From: Limnoperna fortunei
Lineage: Eukaryota > Mollusca > Bivalvia > Mytilida > Modiolidae
Assembly (NCBI GenBank): GCA_944474755.1
Contig: OX104112.1
Coordinates: forward strand, 19,556,460-19,620,459
DNA: 64,000 nucleotides
Direction of reading: 5' to 3'
The notes below the pieces were generated by a model. That model saw only the letters and a program-made list of their open reading frames with translations, did not search any database and had not been told where the DNA came from. This document shows positions 13,203-25,640 of this stretch, one piece after another (position 1 is the stretch's first letter; every line of letters starts with the position of its first letter). The translations under genes and the position numbers were made by a program.

Positions 13203-14399
13203 CCAACACCTAATTGTAGACATGCCAACCGATCAAAATACATTATTGTAGACATGTCATCCAATCCATTCGAATTATTGCAGACTGGTCTGACAAGCTA
13301 AACGAATTATTGTATACATATCAGCCAATCAATAAGCAACATTGCAGACATGTCACCCAATCCAAACGCATTATTGTAGACGTGTTAACCGATCCAACAC
13401 ATTATTGTAGACATGTCACCCAATCAAAACACATTATTGTAGACATGTCACCCGATCCAACACATTATTATAGACATGTCACCCAATCCATTCGAAGTAT
13501 TGCAGACTGGTCTGACAAGCCAAACACATTATTGCATACCTATCAGCCAATCAATAAGCAATATTGCTGACATGTCACCCGATCCAAACGCATTATTGCA
13601 GATATGTGACCCAATCCAACACATTATTGTAGACATGTCACCCAATCCAAGCGCATTATTTGTTGACATGTCATCCAATCTAAACGCATTATTGCAGACA
13701 TGTTATCCAATCTCAACGCAATATTGCACACATGTCAACCAATCCAAACGCATTATTGCTGACATGGCAGCAAATCCAAACGCTTCATTAAAGTCATGTC
13801 ACCCAAACCAACACATTTATAAGGTAGACATGTCACCGGATCCAAACGGGTTATTGTAGACACGTCATCCAACCCAAACGCATCATTATAGACATGTCAC
13901 CCAATCCGAACAAATTTAAAGTAGACATGTCACCCGATGCAAACACATTATTTTCACCCAATCCAATCGAATTATTGCAGACTGATCAGACCAGCCAAAC
14001 GCATTATTGTAGACATGTCACTCAACCCAAACGCATTATTGTAGACATGTCACCGAATCCAAACGCATTATTGCAGACATGTCAGCCAATCCAAACGCAT
14101 TATTGTAGACATGTCAGCCAATCCAAACAGAGTATTGCAGACATGTCAGCCAATCCAAACACATTATTGTAGACATGTCACCCAATCCAAACACATTATT
14201 GTAGACATGTCACCCAATCCAAACACATTATTGCAGACATGTAACCCAATCCAAATGCATTATTGCAGACATGTCAGCCAATCCAAACACAGTATTGCAG
14301 ACATGTCAGCCAATCCAAAAACAGGATTGCAGACTTGTCACCCAATCCAAACACATTACTGTAAACATGTCACCCAAGACGAACATTTATTGAGACAGT

Positions 14400-16160
14400 T
14401 CTTCTAGAGTTCTACTCCGACTTTTATTATGTAATCCGACTGTAGAAAACATTTTTGTTTTAATTGCAAACGAGGAATTTTCAAATGCAGGAAATTGCAT
14501 CTACATCCGTCATCTGATAACGTTGTACAAAGAACACTAGTACGTGGTATTTCCGTTCATATCAAAAGGGCACAATATCATTGTTTAAGTACTTAATGAC
14601 GTCAGTCTAGATTAACAATGATGTGACCATTCAAAATAACTTTGTTGACTTTTTCTTAAAATAGGAAATTATATAATTATCGATTTTTATTGCAAATACC
14701 ATATCTGTGTGCTGTTAGTAGATAGTAGACATATTGATTTTTATGGGAGTTGATTGAAAATTTGGTGTAAGAATAGAAAACTGAATAAATAATATCAACA
14801 ATTAAAAACGCATATTGTTATACGGATATGCTGTACCTATATTAACAAAATTATGTTCCAAACTGTATTGTTCTTGTTACAAAAATGTATATATGTGTGT
14901 GTGTGTACACGCGGTTTTTTCTTCCGTGACTGCAATAATACATAAGGAAGTATTGTATATATTATTAATTACTAAATTGTTTTGCCTATTAATTAAGAAA
15001 CAAAAATTGATTTGAATTCACCTACCTTTATTGTCGTCTGCGTTCCATATATCAGTTATGGTTTCTAGTGCCAGAATAAACGGCGTGTGAAAATATAAAA
15101 TCGGATTTGCTTTATGTCATATCACTATTTTTCAATCATTTAACATGACGTTTTATAACATCATAAGGATTAAAAGGATGTAAAAACCACGTGATATATA
15201 ATGTTATTATTGATCGGCAACAGATACGGCTGTCTAGATTATTTATAGAACAGTATGCAGAAGTTAGGTAATATTTTATTTATAATTTGATTTATAAAAA
15301 AAAACATCTGATGTATAATCTCTACAGGTGGAACGGTAGTAAATGCATCTTATTAATTAAATCTTTCACTTGATTCCACTATTGAATAACGCAAAAGATG
15401 TGCAAGATTTAAATTTAATAAATTGTCAAAAATTGCCATCGAATCCGTGGCCAATTCCTGTTTTTACTAGTTAGAACATTTTGAGACGCGTTCCAACTTT
15501 CATATGTGTTTTTAATGCAGTATATTTAAAAGTACTAAATTGTTTTACAAATTACTAAAATTTTATTTTGCAAGATGTGAGAAAAATTTACTACTTTTAA
15601 AAACAGAAGGTTGCAGGCAAAAAAATTGTTCACATGTAAACACTATTGACCTAATCGTAAATGGATGTTAAAATTCAGTGTTTTGATTTCCTCTCAGAAC
15701 TGATCTCAAGGTTTTCCAATTTAACAGAACACTTAAAAAAAATCATAAAACCATTTGTCTTCTAAGTTATACATGTAAGGTCTTGATCAAAAAGTCCAAT
15801 ATATTGCCATAAATTATATCTGTACAATAAATACGTACAGATAAATGATCTCTTTTATCTTTTAGCTACAGAAAAATATATATTCTAGAGGTTTCGTACT
15901 TAGATATAATATATTTTTTTACTATATGCAATTCAATTTAAATCATTTGATTTGTTTGCTACCTTTTGAGCACTCATCTTTTTTTTTAAACACAACAACC
16001 TATTATAGTAATATAGGCTGTTATTTTCTATGTAATTTCTTAAGCGTTCTAAAATCTGTTGGTTCTTAATTGTATAAAAATACACAAATATAAATGAAGC
16101 CGATTTAGCATTTACACTAATCTTAATATCTATGAAAATGATTACCGCGGCTGTCTCAAT
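14400..16160. other. AT-rich non-coding stretch
   Basis: Only chance-like frames occur. A short TG dinucleotide run lies at 14894-14906. Nothing else is recognised. Confidence 0.55.
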
Positions 16161-16165
16161 ATGAC

Positions 16166-16460
16166 CGAAATAAAACAATCGGAATGTTGCTCCCTGGACG
16201 TACTCAGACTGATGTTGATAAGCAATTCGGGTGCCACAGAAACACTATACGTTCTTTATGATTGCGCTGCAAACAAATAAATCACGTTCATGATCACCTT
16301 AGATTCGGACATCCACGCGTCACCAGACGTCGACAGCAGCAAAGGCCGCTTTAGAACATATGGGCGTAATTCGTCTATCAATGTGTTATTGAACGCCAGT
16401 CGTTCGGTGGTGGGCAGAGACACAACAGAAACCGGTGTTAATCTCCTACGAATCATTGAT
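16166..16460 (+). pseudogene. Tc1/mariner-type transposase relic, N-terminal DNA-binding region
   Basis: From 16166 the plus strand reads TIGMLLPGRTQTDVDKQFG, then CHRNTIRSL, a stop, then after further damage LRFGHPRVTRRRQQQ. This order (helix-turn-helix 'T..DV...FG.HR.TI..L', then the 'GRPR'-like hook, here GHPR, before the second DNA-binding helix) is typical of the paired-like N-terminus of Tc1-family transposases. At least two in-frame stops are present, the downstream part loses the frame, and no DDE catalytic domain follows. It is a dead fragment. Confidence 0.72.
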
Positions 16461-16469
16461 GGAAATTGA

Positions 16470-19400
16470 TTAAATTTAGGTATTTGATATGATTTGATAG
16501 TTTATGGAAAATCCTTCTAGAAATGTAAATTATTTATGTTGAGTAAAAAGCCGCTAAAAATGAAAATACATGTACTGCTATTACAGTGCACAGAAGATAA
16601 TACCATCCCTTTGTGTAAATTGCCCACTTTGTTGTTCTAATCATGCTTTTAAATATATAGAATTACCGTAATACTCACCCTTAACTCCTTACTACAATTC
16701 CTCTCTGTCTACAGGTGTTGACAAGCACCGATGATTCAGTCGTTTGATATAGAGGTTCCAGAATGTTTAAAGGCTAACATTATATGGCTTTTACTTCATT
16801 ACTATAAAACAAAACTCCGTATACACAAATCACTTACAACACTACAAATCAACGAAAAATAATAATTTTAAAATCCTTGCTCTGGAACAAGAGACTCAAT
16901 TTATGTACTGTCAGAACCGAAAAGATACCAGAGAGACATATCTTTATAAGGTTAAACTACTATCAATTTAATTAATTTAAAATCACTTTCAATATCAATA
17001 AATTATGCAAACACTATATAAAATAAGTCTTCGACAATAATCACTCAATACCTATATATGTAAGAAATGTAAATTTTACGCAGATTTTGAACTTTATTAC
17101 CCCTTAGAGGAACCTCTGATCTACAAACGATAGCAACAAATTCACTGCGTTTATATTTATAAATAGATTAACTTGTGTGAGTGACACAGTTTAAACAATG
17201 TGTATCTTATCGTCGTATATTTCTTCAGCTAATCACTTGCTTGTAGATGTTTACAGAGCCTACCAATATTAATTAGAAGAGAAACTGTTATACGTTTTTC
17301 ATTTATGAAATTAATGTAACAGAACCATGATAAATAAATAAATTAAAATGACATTTAAATAATATTGTGCATTTTGGGTAAAGAAAAATTGGTGGACTTT
17401 GGAAAGTGTAAACATTATTTATATTTTGTTCTGCTTTTTACAGCTAAAACACAAAAAGGTTGCAACTGAGTTTTGTGAGTTCCCCTAGGGATCAATTATT
17501 AGTTGCCAGCAAAATAAATCTAGTGACTAGTTTCAAAGATTACCAGTCAAGCGTGTAATGAAAGTAAATGCATCATTTATGCTACAGGAACAACAAATAA
17601 AACAACTGCAGATGTAGCAATTTACAGAATGGTAATTTTAAGAGAACACACACAGTTATGAGTAATAGACACACGAAAAACTTTTGTGATACACTTGCTA
17701 TAGAACAATGTTTCAGCCAGTATTGCTACAGTCATTGGTAAACATGTGAGAGATATTACAATGGAACATGTCCAGCAACTGATCCTTATTTGTTTTCACA
17801 TTTTATTATTTAATAACTCCTACAGTGTATACTTTATGAGGTGGACAACGTAATGCGTAATAAAAAAAAACCTCTAATAAATAAAGTAAATTGGGGGAGG
17901 GAAATAATCTTACATTATTATACTGTTACCTAAGAGATCTTGTTGCCCGTTTTAGTGATACATGTATAATGTCATAGACATTTGTCAAAACTGAGACTAT
18001 AATTGATAGTGGTGCAGTTGGTTGTAGAATTCTCTATTCCTTGTAGCGTTTAAATGAACATGAATGAGCTATGATGTGATCTTTTGCTAATCTTTTATTT
18101 TTATGCGTCCAACTCCTACTAGAAAATGTGGTGTATATATTGTAATTCCGGTTTCTTTAAGAATATTCTAAAGGATAAAATCATGGTCAGTCAGTAGTTT
18201 AACTAAGAGTTCTACATTGTTGCATTATCGCAATATATCAGACATGCATCCATAATAAAACGAAGAAATAAAACTGTTCCGGGCTATTCCTAACAATAAT
18301 TTCTATGCATTGTGGGACATTTATGCGGAACATTTTTGGAAGAAAAAGCTAGATGATGATTTTTGGGAATCTGTAAAAATCTAGGTATACTCAATGAAAC
18401 AATAGATAAGCACATATAAAATCATGCAGCATACAAAATTAACGTGTATTCCTGGCCAAATATTCTTCCTCAATGTAAAGTGAAAGTAATGTGACCAGGT
18501 TATAACTTTACGACTGACTGATAACTTGTGTACATTGAATCTAACAGAGAGGTCGTTGACAAAAAACCCTAATCTAAATCTACGCAAAAACGTGAAAAAC
18601 TCATTAATTGGTTTTATTGCTTTCAGTATCCCTTGCCACTAATGTCTTTTTATTGTGCATGGTAATGGTTTCTCTTCTTTGTTTGTGAACAGCTCTATAA
18701 AAAGTTTACAAACAATGCATAGGTTGAAAAGCCAGTAGAACAGTCTATCATACTGTCGATATAAGAACATTTTTAAAAACACTCCATTGAAAGTTTTGTT
18801 TTCAATTATCTATTTCTTCATTCTTTATTTCAAGTTTCACAATTCTTTTCTTTCCTTTGAAAATTTGAATATCTTATCTATCTCCAGAGCAGATTATCAT
18901 TTCTAGATTAGAGAGTATATAGCACATAGACAAGGGGTTTATACGCCGGTCTATGACGGACGTATGATAATATACAAATGTCCGTCCGTCCATCGTCCCG
19001 TGCAGAAATGTAATTTGTGAATGCCTTCACAATTTTTTCGAACTGCAATTTGTTAATTATGTTAGCTTCAAGGTCTGTATACTATTTGGTAAGTTTCTGA
19101 TTTATCGTTAAAGGTTATAATACTTTTTCGTGAAAAAAGTTAATTTTTTTTGTTTTCAGACTCAAAAGCGATTTCATTAATTTTCTTGAAAGTTTAGGGA
19201 ATTGTCCATTTTAATATATGCGAACTTCCTTTGGTTTCTGTAAAAATTCTGATTAATTTGTTATGGAGTTATTGGATTGTTAATGAAAATGGGTAATTTG
19301 TTCGTTTTTAGACTATAACTCCAAAAGGTTTTCATGAATTTGCTTGAATGTTTTGGTGAATCTCAAGAACGTTTTCATCTTCAATTATCTTGAAATTTTG

Positions 19401-20140
19401 GGGCATTGTTGATATTCATAAATGTAATAATGTCTCATCAGTGCAAATAGAATTATGCACCAAAAAGTGTATAACTCTTGTCATATCTTCAGACGTGCGT
19501 ATGCTGTTTATTCTGAAAGAATTTAATATTCATTTTGATTAAAATATGCTATATATTTGGCACTCTCACATCACTGAAAAATGTTTGAAATCATAAGATA
19601 TCAAAATACACATAAAACATAATGAGAAAGTGCTACATTATATATATACAGAAAAATCTTAGAACTGGGTATATAGACATTATAAACCTGTTTATTTTCA
19701 AGATAATAGATAACGTAGGACCAATATTATAATTTGTACTGCTTAACTACGCAATGTTTAATTTTGTTCTATTTCGCCTCTCTCTATTGTACAAACAGTT
19801 TCTATCTGTATAGCTCTATATTTTGCAAGGTTAGTAACACCTTAACATGTTTTAAAGTTAACATTCATACTTATTCCAGACAACTGCCTTCTTTACAGAA
19901 AAGATATGATATAGTACACTATATTACACTACAAGAAGACCTCAATCAAATGGAAATATGCGTAAGGATATGGTAAATGCGCTTCATTGTTTAATGTTTA
20001 ATGTTTAAACCGATCTTTATAGACCTAAAGATTAGATGACGTTTTGTAAAAAAATTACTATTTCGTAATAAAAAACGTGTCTATCTGTAACACATTTTTA
20101 AGCTTAACTGCAGTGTTCGTAGACTTTTCTCCCCGGCGTT
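16470..20140. other. AT-rich non-coding stretch with one probable old dispersed repeat
   Basis: No gene is recognised. At 18960-19010 there is a 'gtccgtccgtccatcgtccc' tract of a kind often seen near the ends of old mobile elements in bivalves. It is followed to about 19560 by paired, similar blocks ('ttgaaagtttagggaattg' and 'ttgaaattttggggcattg') that suggest a diverged internal duplication. Neither could be tied to a named family. Confidence 0.45.
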
Positions 20141-20144
20141 ATTG

Positions 20145-20365
20145 TGGCCTCGGTGGCCGATTGGTTAGCCATTTACTAGTTATCTCATTCCCGTCAACAT
20201 GTTGCGGATTTTCAAATAACTGCAGGTAGGGTGTGCCCGACTCCAACTTAATTGACAAAGATTGTCGGTGTTAACCTGTACTCCGGCTTCCTCCCACCCC
20301 AACCCAATCAAAAATGGAAGCCGTATAATAACTGAAATGTTCCTAGAAAAACCTAAACAATCCAT
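20145..20365 (+). mobile_element. Old, diverged copy of the tRNA-derived SINE
   Basis: It starts 'ggcctcggtggccgattgg' like the head of the SINE at 7170. It keeps 'gcaggtagggtgtgcccgac' and 'actccggcttcctccca', then a decayed counterpart of the 'gacgccatgaaatagctg' block. The B box is damaged and several segments are missing. No clear target-site duplication is visible, in keeping with age. Confidence 0.8.
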
Positions 20366-21150
20366 CGTAATTGTAAGTACACTTTTTCACTACTTTTATT
20401 GCATGTCAAATAAAACCTGCGACAAGAATCGCTGTATATTTTAAAATATTTTCAACTTTTTTTTAGTAAACAATATGTTTTGATTGACAATGCTTGTTTA
20501 ACGGTTAACGAATTGTTTGTACATAACAGTTTTATAATTGAATTTAAAAATTTTGAAAACTAAATAAAAACATCCATGCATAATTTAAGTAACTAGTTTT
20601 TTCAAACTGCATGTAAAAATAATGTCTGTTAAAAAGAGGTCATGTCCTTGTTAAAGGTGAATAAGTATGTTACTGATTGTTGGGACGGGTCGGCATAATA
20701 TACGACATGAAATTTACATGTAAAAGTTCGCAGAAAATAAAATAGGCAGCAATCACTAGTCGCGGAAATAAAAAAGAGGATGAGTAATGGATTACGAAAA
20801 TGAAACATTTACCTCAGCGGAACTGATGGGCCTTAAATCAAACTGAGTTTTTCATAAGGTTTACAGGGCTCGACCCACAGATATGTCCTGCCTTTAAGGA
20901 AATTTGCTTAATTATATAATATAAAGAAAACATTTGTTTTTTTAAATATGTTTATTTATTTTATTTTTTTAGAACGAAACATTTGGATTAACTATTCTTT
21001 TGAATACTTGCGTTTATTTTATTATAATTTTTTTTATTATCAATGCACATATAATATACAAATGAAGGAGAAGTCCTTTCATCTTCAAATTATTAATTTA
21101 TACGTATCCGTCAATAAACTGACCGATTTATGCATATAATTAAAAGACGG
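20366..21150. other. AT-rich non-coding stretch
   Basis: Nothing recognisable. Short chance frames only. Confidence 0.5.
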
Positions 21151-21170
21151 ATTCTGGATCGCACTGATTG

Positions 21171-21305
21171 GACTGATCGAACTGATCGCTGACGGTTACG
21201 ACGGTAATGACGGATATCATAATTTTAGACAGATGCATTCGTCATCAATCAATCAGAGATTCGTCAGCGTTCCAAAATCCGTCAGCAATCAGTTTTCAAT
21301 CAGTC
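21171..21305. repeat. Imperfect inverted repeat (possible MITE)
   Basis: The left arm, 21171-21195 (gactgatcgaactgatcgct then gacgg), matches the reverse complement of 21279-21305 (ccgtcagcaatcagtttt then caatcagtc) with a few changes and a two-base length difference. Both arms also contain internal 'actgat' repeats. About 80 bases separate them. It could be a small foldback element or a decayed terminal-inverted-repeat element. Confidence 0.5.
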
Positions 21306-21319
21306 AAAGTGTTGCGTGT

Positions 21320-24300
21320 ACGGGCTCAAGTAATGTATCACTAGACAGAAACATCATGCCAAGATTGTTCCTAAGGATGAAAGGTATACATTTGATTTCT
21401 ATTATTTCTAAAAAACGGTCTTAAAGCAATATATTAATTTGCTATGTAGTTTTTATTTAATCTTTTGGCTTTTAGGCAATTGTTTAGCATGCGGAGCATC
21501 ATTTTGATTGTGACATTTTCATGCAAAGTCCAGATATTTTTTTTGGTAAGTTAAACCGAACGATCTGGCCAATTTCTTTTTTCTACTTTTTCAGTGAATT
21601 GGCACAAGGACTAAATAAATGCACAAGAGTCTTTTGATATAGACATTGTTTGTTATTTTTCAGAACAAGATTTCAAAATTTGTAATTTGTGCATGGTTGA
21701 AATAAAAGTTTTTGGAAAAGAGACATACATTTATTTCTACACATGCATAAATGTTATATATATTTCTACGTGTACATATTAGGTTCATTTATAAACAAAA
21801 TTACAGCTTAGATAATTTAAAAAAAATTTTTTTTTATGAATAAAGATATTGTTGATATTTTGCCTGTTTTGCCAAATTACTTATATCTATGGAAATGTTA
21901 TAAGTTCATTCATATACTGATTAAAGGTAGGATATACCTTCTGATTTTAATTGCAGTAAATTTGACCTTTTGGCCTAGGAGATCATGAGTAGTGATAACT
22001 TTTGTTAAAATTAAATATTTTGCAATTCTACAGAGGACATTAACTTATAACTAAAGGAAGCAAGAATTAAAAATGTATTATTATGATTAAAGAAAGTTTA
22101 TAAGAATGGTATACAATGATCTGTATTTATGTGTCTACGCTTACTGACAGAAACCTGCATATTGCCTTGAAGATTGTATATCGTCTGAAACGTAAAGCGT
22201 TCCCATTTTTTGCGTTTGTCCATCCGTTTGTTTGTCCGCCTACGAAAAACAGGAAAATATAAACCTTTAATTCATACATCCGTATGCGCAGAACAGGTAA
22301 AAATTAAGATTCATTCGTTCATCATCATTCACAATAGAAAAATATACTACAGCTTGTTAGTCTTATAGTACTGTTATCAAATTAAAATAAAAGGTATAAA
22401 AAGTATTCATTAAAATGTTTTTAATAAATATAAACATAAACAATAGAAAATACAATATTCAGATGTTAAAAATATTTATTTATTTATTCATTTATGTATT
22501 CATTTATGTTATACAACGTGTAGTGTATATGCATTACTCCGGCTTGTAGGTACTTGTTTAGTATGGGAGGGGATCATTTTTAATGCATGTTCCATGAATC
22601 CAGCAGCATATATTTGGGGAACTTTGAATCAAAGAGTCTTGTCTATTGCTATGTTTTTGTTAGTCTTTTAGTTAATCGGGATGCAAAAAAGGAATAAACA
22701 GATCCAGATGAGTGTTTTTTTTATATAAATACATTATGTTTGTTTTTCAGAAAACCGTCCATATTTCTACTTTGTGCATGGTTGAATTAAGGTTTAAGCT
22801 ATAGAAAAGAGACCTCTATTCTCATTTTAATTAAAATATGGAATATTGCTATTTATTAACTTTATTTATATGCGTATTTCAGCTAAGAACGCTTTGTTGT
22901 TTTTCTTTTTCCGAAGACAAATGTCGATTTTTTTATCGTAATGCCAAAGCAACAATGTTGACTGATTTCATGACACTACCCATTCTTAAAAAGATATTAA
23001 CTTAATAGTAATTCTATTATCGTGAAACTATTAGATCTGTACTGCCACAGAAACTGCCATAATCATTGACAATATATCCAAACTGCATGCTAATTTTATT
23101 TACAGAATCAATATGAACATAAAAAGTGCATTCTTGAACTGTTGCTTTTGCTTGCAAGTACTATTTGCCATGTCGCTCAAAGCAAAAATTCTACTTGTCA
23201 GGAACATGTTATGAAAGGTACCAGAATCAATTATGGGAAGATCCACTTTGCTGCAAAATATATCTTCAAGTTTTAGTTATGGTAGATTTCATAATTGCAG
23301 TATAATTCGATACCTTAGCAAGGAGGAGTAAGGTAAAGCCAAAAAATGACAACAAAACATGTTTTATTTGGTCTAAATGATACATTTACTACAGGAAATT
23401 ATAAAATGTGTAAAGGAATCTTATTTCAAGTGCCGAGTAATCACGTAACAGAAACATATGTCATGCCTTCAAGATTGTATATAATGATTTAAAAAAATAA
23501 AGCAATATCTTAATCAACATGTACTGTTTATTAATTGCTCTGGCTTTTAGTTAGTTGTTCAGCATCGGAAGGCATCATGTTGAATGTATAGTTTAAAAAC
23601 AAACTATGAATCCAGTATACTTCTGGAACCAGAAAAATCTAAAAAGTTGCTTTGAATTCTACTTTTTCAGTACAATAGCATGAAAAAGGACTAAAAAGAT
23701 CCAAGTTAGTCTTTTGTTATCAAAATGTTCAGTTTAAAAAAAACCCAGCCATATTTCTACTTTTTACATCTTTGAAAAACAGTTTAAGCTTCAGAAAAGA
23801 GACTTCTTTTTCAACCTGCATTAACACAACATAGTTCACTTATTTGAACTTCCCCTATTCTTAATATGATATCTTACTTCATAAAAAATTCCTTTTATCA
23901 GACATGTGTATGCTTATTTGGCAACTATTAGGCGCGTAATGCCAAACGATGATGATATTTGACTGTTTTGCAAAATTTTTGTAAAACAGAAGCAAGGATG
24001 GATGCCTTAACTGTAGTATTAGTTAATAAAGGCTAATGATATACCACATTTTTGGAAACTGTCATACGTTGTTTTCTGACATTATTTTCAAATCAAAATT
24101 CTTATTTTATTTAAGGAACAATTAGAGAACTTAAAAAATGTGGTACAATCTGGACGTGTTGACTTTGCTTGTAAGTACAAATAGTTGCAATTTTGGCAGG
24201 TTATTATGAAAGGGTAAAAAATCTATTAAATGAAGATCTCGCTACAAAATATATTGTAAGTTTACCTTAGAGTCATTTGCAGTAAAATTTGGTTAGATTT

Positions 24301-24450
24301 TAATAAAAAGTGAATATTTTATTTCAAACGCATATTGTAACAATTCTTCAGAGTACATGCAAAGTAAGCAAGAACCAAAGTGACAAAAATAAACTGTATT
24401 ATTGGGATTGAATAATACCTTTTCTACAGATGAGTTATAAAAAAGCTATC
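21320..24450. repeat. Diverged direct triplication, period about 1.0-1.07 kb
   Basis: Three blocks share the same ordered landmarks: a 'ggcttttagg...ttgtttagcat' start (21467, 22541 and 23550 region), then 'agtctttt', then 'catatttctactttgtgcat' or a variant, then 'aaaagagac' (21717, 22806 and 23798 region). The flanking segments also match: 'gacagaaac...gccttcaagattgtatat' occurs near 22147-22180 and 23450-23480, and 'ctgcaaaatatat' near 23250 with 'ctacaaaatatat' near 24241. The copies are well diverged and carry no open frame. The triplication is old and its origin unknown. Confidence 0.55.
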
Positions 24451-24499
24451 CGCCATTTGTCATTTAGTCTACTCTCTTTCCTTGTCCTATACGGTTGTG

Positions 24500-24560
24500 T
24501 TGTTCTTTGTTTCCCTCTTTCTCACTCTGAAGAAGGTCTTTGGACCGAAAGCTCGGGCCC
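24500..24560 (+). ncRNA. Degenerate hammerhead-like motif
   Basis: CTGAAGA (24527-24533) is followed by a 4-bp stem GGTC/GACC (35-38 with 43-46 of the 24500s) closed by TTTG, then GAAA (24547-24550). This is the order of a hammerhead core, but position 5 of CUGAUGA is changed and one base is unpaired at the stem II junction. No convincing stem III with a GUC/GUH cleavage triplet follows. Similar 'ctgaagaagg...ccgaaa' motifs are common at retroelement ends. It is likely an inactive descendant or a chance look-alike. Confidence 0.3.
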
Positions 24561-24889
24561 ATCTTTATTGTTGTTTGATTTTTAATTTTTAATTTTAAAT
24601 TTTATTTGTCTTTTCGATTTTACCTTTTAACCTTGCGGCGTACATGACCTTTATTACTACTCTTATTATTTATCTCGCCACCACACAACCTTCATTATTA
24701 TTCTATAAAAAAGATGTACAATGATCTAATTTCATCTATCGACATATCACTAGACATAAAAGGCATATAAGCAAATGACAAACAGATTTATTCATGTCAA
24801 AATCAACCACAGCTACAACAAAAACAACGTTTCAATAAACTTACGTCAAAACGAGATAACAAGTTATTTTGGTAAGGATTTCACTGGGT

Positions 24890-25215
24890 AACTTCTACTA
24901 TTAAGGTCTTTTAAGTGTAAGTCTTGGCTCATACTTTTGAGGTTTTTAATTGGTAGAATATTTTGTTAAGGCTTTTTAAGGGTAGACTTGACTGACTGTT
25001 AAGACCAATTGAGAGGTAGTCTTTACTTGTACTATACGTTCCTTTTAAATGGTAGTCTTGACTTGTACTGTGAAGACCTTTTAACTGGCTGTCTTGACTT
25101 GTACTGTTAATGCTTTTAAGAGGCTGACTTGACTTAGACTGTAAGGGTTTTTAAGTTATAGTCATGAATTAACGCATTTTAAAGAGTAGTCTTGACTTAC
25201 GCCACTTCAAAACAG
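24890..25215. repeat. Degenerate minisatellite, period about 42-45 bp
   Basis: Repeated elements of the form 'tagtcttgacttgtactgt' followed by 'taagacctttta' occur about seven times with many substitutions. It merges into the next, related tract. Confidence 0.65.
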
Positions 25216-25224
25216 GAAAAGTCT

Positions 25225-25640
25225 GAAACGGTTATAATGTTTTCTGAATGTTATTGACTTTTACTCGACTGGTCTGACTATAATTTAATTTTAGTTAACT
25301 TTACTCGACATTAGTCTGGACGTGACTTAAAAGTATGATTTAGTCTCACTTTGTGCTCGACAAGTCTCGAATAGTATGAATCAGTCATGACCAGTCTTAA
25401 ACGACTGCATCTGTCTCAATCGGATCTCGGTTAGTCTAATTATTCTCTAAACAAGTCTCTTTTTGTATGAAAAGACTTATTGAGTGTCGACCCAGTCCCG
25501 AAATATATGAAATAGTCTAGACCATTTCGAAAAGTATTATTCTGATTAAGACCTAGGCCTGACTAGTATTGAGGTGTTTTAAAATCCTGTGTCGACAAGT
25601 CTTAAAGGACTGAATAATCTTGAGCTTATCCTAACTATTA
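25225..25640. repeat. Degenerate 'agtctcgac/tatgaa' tandem tract (left arm of a large inverted pair)
   Basis: Irregular repeats contain 'gtctcgac', 'tatgaatcagtc' and 'ccagtctta'. The same motifs occur as the reverse complement at 32100-32610. For example, 'gacttttactcgact' at about 25258 corresponds to 'agtcgagtaaaagtc' at about 32568. The two tracts bracket about 6.5 kb. Confidence 0.6.

Larger units (their letters stand above)
6786..14395. repeat. 32-bp minisatellite array, about 230 monomers
   Basis: The monomer consensus is a 12-base part 'gtagacatgtca' followed by 'cccaatccaaacgcattatt', 32 bases in all. 31-base variants have the 'gatccaacacatt' form, and occasional longer variants occur. 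It repeats head to tail for about 7.6 kb, interrupted by one SINE. Monomers are most diverged at both edges and most regular in the middle, as expected if unequal exchange homogenises the centre. Frequent alternatives are tag/cag after 'attg', 'cacc/agcc' and 'aacgc/aacac'. A variant block with 'cgcttcat', 'ttttgaga' and 'gaatgaattattg' recurs near 7445-7600, 7970-8220 and 9195-9500, and partly near 9770 and 13790. All reading frames in it are by-products of the repeat. Confidence 0.97.

Noticed and set aside
6786..14395. CRISPR-like regular 32-bp spacing
   Set aside because: Repeats are directly adjacent with no unique spacers, and the surroundings are eukaryotic. It is a minisatellite.
16320..16460. 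Tc1 catalytic domain
   Set aside because: Downstream frames do not give a convincing continuation of the transposase. Only the DNA-binding region is supported.
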